A program made the translations under genes and the position numbers. Below are positions 11,698-21,699 of a DNA stretch of 64,000 nucleotides, piece by piece. The stretch comes from Leucaena leucocephala. Its lineage: Eukaryota; Streptophyta; Magnoliopsida; Fabales; Fabaceae. The notes beneath the pieces were generated by a model that had not been told where the DNA came from, ran no database searches, and saw only the letters and a program-made list of their open reading frames with translations. Each line of letters begins with the position of its first letter. The first letter of the stretch is position 1. Location of the stretch: contig CM073537.1 in the NCBI GenBank assembly GCA_037074615.1, positions 13,907,989-13,971,988 of the forward strand. The letters are read 5' to 3'.

Positions 11698-13190
11698 TTT
11701 CATATCAACATCCCCACCATTGATGAGTCTGTCTGGTATTTGTTCATTGTACCTACTTTATATTTCTGAGCTCTTCAAATAAAATTTCTACCGTACAAAT
11801 CAATTTGTATTTGTAAAAACTATTGAATTTAAACCATCAAATGACTCATTATTGCAGTATACCTTCCTCTTAGCGGAGAGAAAATTCAAATAATATAATA
11901 TAGTTTATCATTTTGATTCTGATTTAGGATGATGATTGGGTTGTTCTATTATCTTTCCATTTCTTTCTGTTATCTATTTGCATTAGGCTGTAAACGCTTA
12001 AATTTTACAAATGTAGAAAGGTATTACAAAGCATGCTCTTTAAAAGTAGAGGGCATTGTTTTCTTCACGGTATCGTTTTCTTGAGCGATAAAATTGGATT
12101 AGATCTTGTATTCACGTGTTTTAAAAATAATATTCAGGCAACACTATGAATACTATGAGTTTCGAATTGGGTGATCTAGCCGACAGAAGAAACAACAAAA
12201 GAGGGAGTACTATGTTCAGATTCTGTCCACACACATCAACAACGTTATTAATTCAAGTGTGAAAGATGAGATCATGAATCGTTATTGATAAATGATAATC
12301 CTCATTTATAATTTGCCACAACATATAATAATATACCACGCGACATTATGGGACAGATCATTGAATCATTAATAAATGATAACCCTCATTTATAATTTGC
12401 TAGAACATATAATATTATGCCATGTGTCATGGACATATTATTATGAACAACGAGCGAACTTCAACTGATGTCCATTTGTCAGTAATTGTCAAATATATAA
12501 TATTGGCATTTAATTAATTAGGGGCAATTTAGCTCTCGTTTGATTATGTTTTTAATTTTCATGTTGTTAGAGGAGTTTTATGAACTTGTGTTTCAGAACA
12601 AGGTTATGGGAAAAGAAATAAAAAAATTGTTTTGATGATTCATAAAAAGCATTATTTGTTGATTTATTTAATTTTTCTTTTAAATTTATATTTTGGCATT
12701 TGATCTTTCTAAATACTTACAATTTTCAAAATCCTCCCTAATAAATATCATTCTCTCTAATTTGTTTGCTCTAATTTTTTCAATTAAATAAGTATTGAGA
12801 TTTGGCTCCCCAACTATATATGCTTCTTCTATCTCCCTTTTTATTTCTTATGCATCTCACAAATTATCTTCTTGTCCGATCTCTCATCTACTTTCTCTTC
12901 CCCTTCCCCTTCTTGTCCACCATCAAGTCACCACCATTATTACCAGCCACTACCATTATTAAAAACCTAAAAGAAGATTTTTCTTTTTTTGTGAAAATAA
13001 TTGTTTTATCAAATGCGGTATCATATCATATAGCACCAAGCATATACTATTATTGATTTATACAATACATTATATATTATACATTTACCAAACATGGCAT
13101 AGTATTAAAACTTTATTAGGCCTTTTCTTAAAAATCCACAAATTGATTGCTCTTGACCATCATCTTTTACTTTGATTATTGAATTTTGCT
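11698..13190. other. Intergenic region between CBL copies 1 and 2
   Basis: Includes the 3' UTR of copy 1 (possible polyadenylation signal 'aataaa' near 11779). At 12085-12101 is 'gcgataaaattggatta', the first of six copies of a motif that recurs in front of the CBL-like genes, followed by CACGTG at about 12114. Segments near 12.99-13.11 kb ('cggtatcatat', 'caaacatggcatagt') recur at 20.70-20.81 kb, marking another dispersed repeat. CT-rich sequence lies at 12.82-12.93 kb. No gene is seen. Confidence 0.5.
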
Positions 13191-13199
13191 ATGTCCATT

Positions 13200-13755
13200 A
13201 ATAATAAACATATTAAACATGAGTGAACGAGTAGCCGAGGTGGAATCATATTTAATTGGTCTCTAGGCCCCCCCACACACAAATATAATATATATATATA
13301 TAAACAATGCATGCAAAATATATATTGCACTTGTAACCTTAAGTCATTAGCATTTTTCTTTTGAAATCCAAAATATATATTTAAATAAATACTTAAATAA
13401 ACACACACACATACACACGTAACCTGCTGGATATATTTTAACTACTATAAATATTATGAATATAAGATGTAGTATTTTGATAATTAGTTTTTGTTTTATT
13501 TTATTTTGATTGTATCATGTTTCGAATAAACTTAAAGTCAACTAATTAATATAATAATGAAAATTTATTGCACCCCCAACACGTTATTACATGGTCCCAT
13601 GAAGCTTGTAAGTGACATGTGAATATGTGTGAATGTGAGTGTTTTCAGAAGAATATTATTTTTTCAATGTGAATATGTGTGAATGTGAGTGTTTTCAGGA
13701 GAATATTATTTTTTCAATGTGAATGTGTGTGTATGTATGTACGTGTGTGTGTGTA

Positions 13756-13786
<31 letters not shown>

Positions 13787-13894
13787 ATATATATATGCAT
13801 GCACCGCTTTGATTTTGAATTAAGTTGTGCTTTTTGCTACAGCTAATCGAAAAGTATAAGCAAAACCTCTAAATCTCTTTCTTGATCTTCAGAG
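13200..13894 (+). promoter_or_regulatory. Upstream region of CBL-like copy 2
   Basis: Shares blocks with the upstream region of copy 3: 'aacgagtag' near 13227, 'caacacgttatta' near 13579, the 'aagtgacatgtgaat' block, the tgcatgca block, and the leader 'aagttgtgctttttgct' just before the start codon. It carries a perfect-period 50-bp tandem duplication (13621-13670 and 13671-13720, one mismatch seen) and a (TATC)n microsatellite at about 13757-13785. The blocks shared with copy 3 show that the promoter was duplicated along with the gene. Confidence 0.6.
13621..13720. repeat. 50-bp tandem duplication in copy 2 promoter
   Basis: Two adjacent 50-bp units, each starting 'gaatatgtgtgaatgtgagt' and ending 'ttttttcaatgt', differing by one base (cagaaga versus caggaga). 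Copy 3 has only one such unit in the matching place (about 23.65-23.70 kb), so the duplication arose after the genes separated. Confidence 0.85.
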
Positions 13895-14002
13895 ATGGCT
13901 TTGTCCTCAACTTTTCTCAACCCTCTCGTTTCTTCGGTCACTTTTAATCGCCAACCTAAGGTAACAATAATTACTTTACAATCATTATTCTTGTTATTGC
14001 AA

Positions 14003-14034
<32 letters not shown>

Positions 14035-17000
14035 CTACTGTGATAGTATAATACGTTAACGTTTCTCATTAATTACTGTGTTTTAGATCACAAGTACTAG
14101 AAAGGGCTTCAGAGTAAATTGTGCAGTTGAAATAGAGACTACTGACGTGGCTCCTGCTACTAATTATGAGGCTCTTGCTGCTAATGCGGTTCTTCCTCCT
14201 ACTCCAGTTCTCAAGTCAAAAGAAGCTTGCGGTATGTGATGTGTTTCTTCTGTGTGTGCGCGTGCGCACGACCGCTTTGTTTTATAAGTTAATTGTTTTT
14301 AATTCTATTTGCAGAAAAAGTTGCCATAGATCAAGAGATTGGCTTGTCTACAGTGTTAGTGAATTACCATGCTGACTGGGATACTTTGAAAGCAACTTCT
14401 ACACCAATTTACCTAACTGGTACTTTCAAAATGGTGAGAATTTGATCTATATGCCAACATAACATAGAGTTAATCTAATGGTATAAGGCTTCATTAGATC
14501 CCTTTAGGTTTCGAGTTTGATTCCTAGATGAGATACTTATACTGGAAAATGCAGCCACGAAACCTGAAACTAGATACCTGATAATATGATCTAGTAAATA
14601 GTGTAAAAAAATTGAATTTGATCTATGCATGCATGCTAAGCTCTTTAGTATAATTGTAAATTTAATTAGTATCTCTATTTCATGATATGTTCTTCTTATA
14701 TTGTAATATTGTCTTCTGTTCTTTTTTTTTTCCCATGCAGAAATCTGCAAAAGAATTTGGTTCTTATGGCTATTCTAGAAGTGACAATCCTACCCGAGAT
14801 GCTTTAGAAAAGTTAGTCCTAATTTGTTGTCTTGATTTTGTCTATATATGCTTTTTGTTTCCATGCATTCTCTTTTACTTGGCTTATTTTGTATTATCAG
14901 GTTATTAGCACATCTTGACCACGCAGAATATGCCTATTGCTTCAGCACTGGAATGGCTGCTTTGTCTGCTGTTTGTGAACTTGTTGATAATGGTGCACTT
15001 CCTCATCTTTTAGTCTGTTTCAATTAATTTTGTATCTCAAATGCAAGCTTAGAAACATAACTGTGTATTTGTAAAAATATGCAGATGATGAAATAATTGT
15101 TATAGATGATCTCTATGGGGGTTCATATAACTTCATAAACAATCTATTGGCAAGAAAGAAAGGAATCAAAGTGAAGTAAGTATGATTTTTTCAGCTTTTC
15201 TGTGGAGTAATGGATTATAAAAACAAATTATTGTTGGATTGATTCCTAGAAGATGATATGGTTGTAATGTTGCTCGCATGGACAGTCACGTCGATACCAG
15301 TAATTTGAACAATGTGCGAAAAGCCATGACTGATAAGACTAAGTTGATCTGGCTGGAGAGTCCTAGCAATCCTCTTCTAAAAATATCTGATATCCAAGTA
15401 AGCTATTCCCTTTATAGTTTAGAAGTGTTTTGTTTTTGTCTTCTCTTCAGTTATTAATAGCCTATCAGTATATATTCCTTTCTTTTTCATATCTTGCAAT
15501 ATGTATGAATTATGTGATTAGCACTAGTAAGGAATTCTTTTAAATGTAACAAAAATTTATTTCATAATGTTGATTTGTGTCCAGGCAATAGCGGATATAG
15601 CTCATTCAGAAGATGCTATTCTATTTATTGACAATAGGGTAATGTCTCCCGTGTTAAGTCAACCATTGGACCATGGAGCAGGTATTCATATTAATCACAC
15701 TTGCAAAGATAATGGAGTATACTTCGGTCTTTTTTATTAGATCCTATTAACCGAATTACATGGTTTAAGATATTAGTTAAAAGTAATAAATATGTAAGAA
15801 ATGAACATTTTCTCCCCTAAATATGTCATTATTTATAACGCAGCAAATATGAGAGAGAAATAGTAGTAAGAAAAAGGTAAAAGAGAATGTATGGAAAAAA
15901 TATGAGGAGAGGGAATAGAGATAAAGAGAGAAAATAAAATTAATTTAGGATAAAATTGGTGAAAACACATTGAATGTTCAAACATCCCTAAACTAGATCT
16001 TATAAAAAGGACAAAATTAGTTCAAAAATTAGGATATTATAAAAAGTACCGAAGGGAATACTTAATTAGATTTAACAACCTAAGTGATACTTACTTTTCT
16101 TATTTCCAGATATTGTTATGAATTCAGCTACAAAATTTGTTGGTGGAAATAGCAGTTGCATGGGTGGTAGCCTTGCTACGAATGATAAACAGTAGGATCT
16201 CTTTTTCTTTGCGTCTAAAACACTTCAAGATATTTAACATTTGTTTGTGAGCCATATTTGTTAATCTGTCAATTTTTGAACTAAAATTCAACTAATAATG
16301 TTGATCTTTGTCTTTTCCCTCTTCTTTTGTGTTTTTTTCCTCCATCATCTTTTTAAAGGTTGGCAGAGAAAATAAAAGCTTATAGAAATGCGACGGGTTG
16401 TGGCTTGTCTCCATATGACTCTTGGATATGTTTGGAAGGAATCAGAACAATGGACTTACGAGTTGAGAGGAAACAGGTGCCTAACAAAATATTATGTATT
16501 AATAAGGATAATTTAAGAAAAAGTTGATAAATATATACTAAATAAATATAATATTTAAGATCAATATCAGTTCCACAATTAGATCATATATTAAAAATCC
16601 TGTAGAGTATCTCTACAGCTTACGTTCTAATTTAAAATTTCAGTGCTAAATAACACCTTTATAGTGGCATTATTAATTTCTACAAAAACTAGTGACTTAT
16701 ATAGAGCCAACATATTGTATTTTGTAGGAAACTGCAATAAAAATTGCTGAATTTCTTGCCCGCCAAGAAAAAGTAATAACGCAAGTAACCTACCCTGGTC
16801 TTTCTCGTAAAAGGAGTAATCCTAGTCCTGACCCATTTCAACTGGATAAAGACCCATTTGATCTGCATAAAGAACAGGTATGATTTAATTACCTTTGTAA
16901 TTGAGTACTAATATTTGTTTATATATGTTTAAAATTATCCTTTTTCGCAGTCACATGGGCCAGGATCTGTGATTAGCTTTAGAACAAACAATCCAAAACT

Positions 17001-17974
17001 CTCAGAGCATATTGTTGAAAAGACTAAATACTTTAGTATGACTGCCAGTTTTGGTAAGTATTTTGGAGAATATAATATACTTCATCATGTACATTATATT
17101 GTTATCATTTTTACATATATTTCTTTATTTTGCGAGTTTTATATCGTAGTTAAGCAAACTAGTAAGAAGGTAGGGCGTGATAGTGAATCTTGTTCCTAAT
17201 GAAAAATTTAATATTCCTCTCTCTTAAGTTATATTAATTATGAGGATCTATTAATAACTTTACATAGATAAAATGTTTAGGTTAAAATTAGTTAATGCCA
17301 TCAAAATTTCAAAATTACCTCAACAAAGTTTGTTAATAAGAAGATGTTTGATCAGTTACATGATGGTTTCGTTTGATAGGGACTATTGAAGTATTACTTT
17401 ATATTCTTGATATAAGACATACCTAACTAATTTTGGTAGATTGAAAAAGTTAAGTTAGTTATTTATAATGATTGTGTATTGATTTTTCTAAAATATCCAT
17501 ATTAACCATGTGCATTTAAACCATATTTGATAGAAATCCCTTAACATGTGTAATTATATATAAGGATACTTTGGAGAGGGGGAAATTATAATTTTAGAGA
17601 TAAAGTAGATATTGATATATTATATTTAAGATCAAAATAAATTCTATATCTAACTATAATATTTAGGACTCGAAAGGAGTAATAGATATATATTAGTAGT
17701 TGGCAGAGATATGTCAGAGTTTGCGAGTTTTCTTACAAAATGCTCAACCTTATTAATTTTGTTGTTGTTGTTGTTGTATATAGATGGTGTTGGTTCCACG
17801 ATATGCTTGCCTTGGTATATATCCCATGGCAGTGTACCTGATCAGCAGAAACGTCGCATGGGTATAACTAAAGATCTTGTCCGTATTTCTGTGGGAATTG
17901 AGAAATTTGAAGATCTTAAGAAGGATCTAGAGAATGCAATCTCATCATTTGGGAAGAACTGCTGCTGCTGCTAA
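13895..17974 (+). CDS. CBL-like PLP lyase, copy 2 (diverged paralogue)
   Basis: Same 13-exon plan as copy 1: 13895-13960, 14087-14231, 14315-14433, 14741-14811, 14901-14992, 15085-15175, 15286-15397, 15585-15681, 16110-16191, 16359-16476, 16728-16877, 16951-17053, 17784-17974. Joined they give 1437 nt, 478 aa, without a stop. The N-terminus (MALSSTFLNPL) looks like a transit peptide. Kept: the PLP-phosphate Tyr/Arg (YSRSDNPTRD), the Asp in FIDNRVMSP, the Schiff-base Lys (NSATKF) and the carboxylate Arg (DLVRISVGIE). Changed from copy 1: SGNPT to SDNPT, YGGSDR to YGGSYN, DNS to DNR, GHS to GNSSCMGG, SMPCFM to CLPWYI, and PIYQTATF to PIYLTGTF. Exon 11 carries 14 extra codons with a duplicated DPF.L.KD theme, and the protein ends in four Cys. 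It is probably an active PLP fold with altered substrate choice, but catalysis is unproven. Confidence 0.85.
14438..14626 (+). mobile_element. tRNA-derived SINE in intron 3 of copy 2
   Basis: The direct repeat gaatttgatctat stands at 14438-14450 and 14614-14626. The 163 bp between contain an A-box-like 'ttaatctaatggtataag' near the 5' side, a B-box-like 'cgagtttgattcc' about 35 bp later, and an A-rich end. The matching intron of copy 3 has a single uninterrupted 'atttgatctatgcat', showing the empty site. It is therefore a SINE inserted after copies 2 and 3 separated. Confidence 0.8.
15716..16062. mobile_element. Stowaway-like MITE in intron 8 of copy 2
   Basis: Terminal inverted repeats 'gtatacttcggtcttttttat' and its approximate complement ending 'aaaagtaccgaagggaatac'. 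The interior is AT- and GA-rich (about 15.85-15.95 kb) with no coding frame. It resembles the Stowaway-type element at 27.92-28.23 kb in both ends and interior ('atattagttaaaagtaataa'). Confidence 0.6.
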
Positions 17975-18228
17975 TTAATTTCATTATTACTTGTTTCAAA
18001 CAATAAGATCGAGGATGTTGATCATTTGGTGGTTCTATTTCTTCTGATGTACGTTTGTTATCTATTTGCATTGTAATTTGCTGTAACAATTTGGAATAAT
18101 AATAAGCTTATTAAAGATAGGCATTTTTATTATCTCGCAACATTGGTGTCATTCCTAATTTCTCTCTACCTTCTTGCTTAATCTAATGCTTTTATTTTGG
18201 TTTCGTGATGATATAATTATATAATGAT

Positions 18229-18534
18229 GATGTGCTTATATATATATATATATATATATATTTGTTATAAAAAATTTTAGAAAGAGGTTGGACTCACCTA
18301 CAATCCAAGAGTAGGGCGAAGTCTTCCTTCTTCCTAGGCGATACCAATATCGGGTAAGACGAGCCGTCTATTACCCTCAGGTGTAAACCTAGGCACCCAG
18401 GAACTAGAATGATTTTCCAAGTGCTTCGACTGAAACCACAATAAAGTAGTACTTCTTAGGGATCGAATACGCTCTAACATGTCTCACCCCTTCGTCAGTT
18501 GAACCTACAGACGATAGGTTGATGTGCTTATATA
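18229..18534 (-). mobile_element. tRNA-derived SINE-like element downstream of copy 2
   Basis: A 14-bp direct repeat gatgtgcttatata stands at 18229-18242 and 18521-18534. The 278-bp insert is much GC-richer than its surroundings and ends on the left in a (TA)n tail, so it runs on the minus strand. Read that way it begins with an A-box-like 'taggttcaactga' and about 40 bp later a B-box-like 'tattcgatccc', the layout of a Pol III promoter. The 3' part ('gggtgcctaggtttacac' in the minus sense) is not related to the SINE at 14.45 kb. Confidence 0.7.
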
Positions 18535-19218
18535 ATTGGCTTGATAGATGTTGGGATAATCATATATAATGTGTGGACATTTGGCCCATAGACCAAATTA
18601 TTCTAATATCAATTGTAATTAAAAAAATATATTTTTAGAATTTTTTTAACATAGACTCAATTATATTTTTTCAAAATAGAGGGAATATCTATATAATAAA
18701 GATAAAATATAAGGGATTTTAGAAATATTTTACTCTATTCCATATGATAGATATTATATCCCCTGACTCTTTGTGATGCAGCTAATTAATTAAATTAACA
18801 GAACGGAATATTATATTAACTTTTTCGATCCGCTGATTAAATTGGTTCAGTTCCCATGGAGAGAAGGGAGATAAATTCTGTCTGATCTTCTCTTCTTCCC
18901 ATCTCTATGCACTATGCTCCTCTAAAAGGTTTAGATTTAATATTTTATAAAATAATATTGACGAGAGGTTGTGCCTTTATATACGCCGTCATATCTTTTT
19001 TTAAGTTTGTCTTGTTCATTAATATTGAAAAAAATTAAACATTACTTCATAATATATTATAAGTTTTACCTAAGTAAAATTCATTCCTTGAGCTTTACTA
19101 TGCTAAAGCCTCATTTTTTAATTTTTCAGCACCTATTACAACAACTCAAATATTTAGGAATATAAATAAATAAAATTCAATTCGATTTTTCAACAATCAA
19201 ACACACTCAAATATTTAG

Positions 19219-20290
19219 CACCATGCTTGCTTGTCAGGGTATGTAAGAAAAAAAGGGTATGAAGGGGAGTCTTTAAAGAAGAGAAATCGCCGTCAATCTA
19301 GTAATAGTTCAATTGTATAAAGTGTGCGTACCTAATTGTACGAAGAGTTTGATAAAAATTTTAAGAGGAGAGAGAAAAAATAGAAGCAGATCGTGTAAAG
19401 ATAAAAGAAGAGCTTGCAGCAGAGCATACAAAAATAGAAGAAGAGTATGCAATAGAGCGTGCAAAGATGGAAGAAGAGTGTGTGCAATTCGAGCAAAGAC
19501 TAATGGAGTAAATGATATAAGCTCAATTTATTGCCTTGATGTAGAGGTGCAACTAGAGGCGCCTACTTTTTCTATTTCTAGTATTGATCCTTCTATATAA
19601 TGTTTATGTTTTAACTAAATAATTTTATATTATTTTTAAATATATTTAAGTAATTGATATACTCAGATATTTTAAAGAATGATGTGAATTATTTATTAAT
19701 GTTATTAGATTTAAATTTATTTAGTTATTTATTATTTTATATTTATATTTATTAGCACATTACAGGTATCCATTTAAGAAAAATTAAGAAAAAGAATTTA
19801 AAAGCAGTTGTTGACTTTTAGCGGCGATAATTTTATCGCCATAGATTCTACTTTAGGCGGCGATAATTTTTGTTGCCGCTGATTATACATTAGGCGGTGA
19901 CAATTTAATTTGTCGCTAATTCGACTTAAAGTGGCCACAATTTATGTCGCTACTGATTCTACATTAGGTGACGACAATTTAAGTCAACACTAATTTAGCT
20001 TTAGGCGGTGACTTAAAAGTCCCCTTCTACTTTAGGCGATGACTTTTGTTGCCATCTTTGTTTTATCTTTGGCGATGACTTTTGTTTCAATGCCTTCTGT
20101 TAAACTTTAAGTAACGACCAAATGTCACTGTTGATTGTTGATATTCAACTGTAAATTTCAATTGTCGTCACAAATGTTTATAGGCAATAGTCTCATAGGC
20201 GACGACCTAGCGATAACAAAAAGTCACCACTAAACATCTTCAATAGCGACTTTTGTACTTTCAGTAACGACAAAGTCAATTTTTTGTAAT
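19219..20290 (+). mobile_element. CACTA (En/Spm-type) transposon 3' remnant
   Basis: The right part (about 19.80-20.29 kb) is an array of short subterminal motifs of the form 'aggcgacgacttttgt' and 'ttaggcggtgac' in both orientations. The right end reads 'cgacaaagtcaattttttgtaat'; reverse-complemented it is close to the plant CACTA end 'cactacaagaaaa..ttgac'. Left of it lies the tail of a transposase-like frame (see next entry). The left end of the element was not found, so it is truncated or very decayed. Confidence 0.7.
19365..19511 (+). pseudogene. C-terminal coiled coil of a CACTA-associated transposase
   Basis: A short open stretch reads as a charged coiled coil (EREKIEADRVKIKEE, then ERAKMEEECVQFEQRLME) and stops at 19509-19511. 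This Glu/Lys/Arg heptad pattern is typical of the C-terminus of plant Ptta/En/Spm transposase-family proteins. A stop directly upstream (19362-19364) separates it from the rest, so it is a relic. A longer frame in another phase over the same bases is Arg-rich and is a shadow. Confidence 0.6.
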
Positions 20291-21690
20291 ATTCATATTA
20301 TATAGTAACATATGATAGGATATAAGGATATTATATTAATTACATGTATTATCCTGCTCTTTGTGCTGCATCTAATTAATTAAAGTAACAAAATGGAATA
20401 TTATATTAATACATCCTAACTGTTCACTGTTCACTGTTCACCAGGATATTAATATTTACGTCACTAATGACGTCTTCGGCGATAAAATTGGATCACAACC
20501 ATTCGCGTGTTTTAAAAAAATATTAAAGTAAATAAATAAACAGAAGACTTTAGTTCGATTGAAATTTGTCTTGTTCATTTCATATTAAGAAATTAAACGT
20601 GATATTTAAATTTATTATAAATTGATGTTTAATGTTTATAATTTTTGGGTTGAAAATCAAGTTGGGATGTAGGTTTTTTATTTCAAAAAGTTTTTCTATT
20701 CACATACGGTATCATATATTATTGTTTACTTATACAATACTTTATGTTATACATTGTAATATCAAACATGACATAGTGTTAAAACTTTATAAGGCCTAAT
20801 CCTAAGATATTTTATCCTATCAAGCCTTATGCTATACGATGTGCCGAACGGGTCCTAAAACTTGACTCAATTTGTGATCTATAGATCTCACAATTTGAGC
20901 GCTTTGGAACAACTGCCTTGTATTTAATAGAAGTAATTACTGAGAAAGATTCTCATATTTAATGTTTGATATTGCTCGATACTGGTGTCTAAAAAAAAAA
21001 AAAGAAACTTGAGTTCTTTGGGTATTCCTACTATCCAAACTAAGATCATATTTTTAAAAAATCTAAATTATATAAATTCTTTTGAACTTTATCTGTAAAC
21101 GACCTCCTTTAAGCTTTGAAACTTTACATTAAACATCTCTAAACTTTTACATTTATGTTGATATTTCATATTATTAGTTTTGTTCATTAGTTATTTATAA
21201 ATGAATTAAAGTTTAAAATATTTATTTGCATATAACTGAAAGTTTGAGGAGTTTATAATACAAAATAAAGTTTAAAGGTTATTTGTACATATTCTAAGTC
21301 AAGGAAACCTTGTGTAATTTTGTCTTTTAAGAATAACAATACTATATCTTAGTATATGAGCTAGTTAAAAAGTTATATTTGATTATAAATATAAAATTTT
21401 AATTCAATTTATCTCCTATATTTATTATTTTAAAATAATTTATTTAACTTGTAAACTTATATCTGATATAATATTTGTTATAATTAATTAATTTATATCT
21501 TATAACATAGGTTATTTTAAAAAAATTATGTCATATTTGTTATAATTAATTTATCTTACTTCTTTAATCTATTTAAATTATTTAAATAACTCTTATAGTA
21601 AAGATCGAAATACCTATATCAAATGATAATATTTCTCCTCCAAGCGCTCTCTCTCTCTCTCTCTGATATGATATAATATTATTTTTTTGG
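20291..21690. other. Repeat-rich gap between copies 2 and 3
   Basis: Holds a second copy of the CBL-like upstream motif, 'cggcgataaaattggatca' at 20477-20495, with flanking text (20318-20425) that recurs at 18.72-18.83 and 36.10-36.19 kb. These look like leftovers of duplicated promoter modules. A MITE-like inverted repeat lies at about 21.07-21.30 kb ('gaactttatctgtaaacgacctcc' against 'ttaaaggttatttgtaca'). A (CT)n run is at 21647-21664. No gene is seen. Confidence 0.5.
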
Positions 21691-21699
21691 ACAATTTTA

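Noticed and set aside
13757..13785. Regulatory (TATC)n element
   Set aside because: A plain microsatellite next to (TG)n and (TA)n runs; nothing suggests a specific function.
19313..19600. A small Arg/Lys-rich protein gene on the plus strand
   Set aside because: It is an out-of-frame reading of the coiled-coil transposase tail; the repeated Arg/Cys pattern comes from that repeat.
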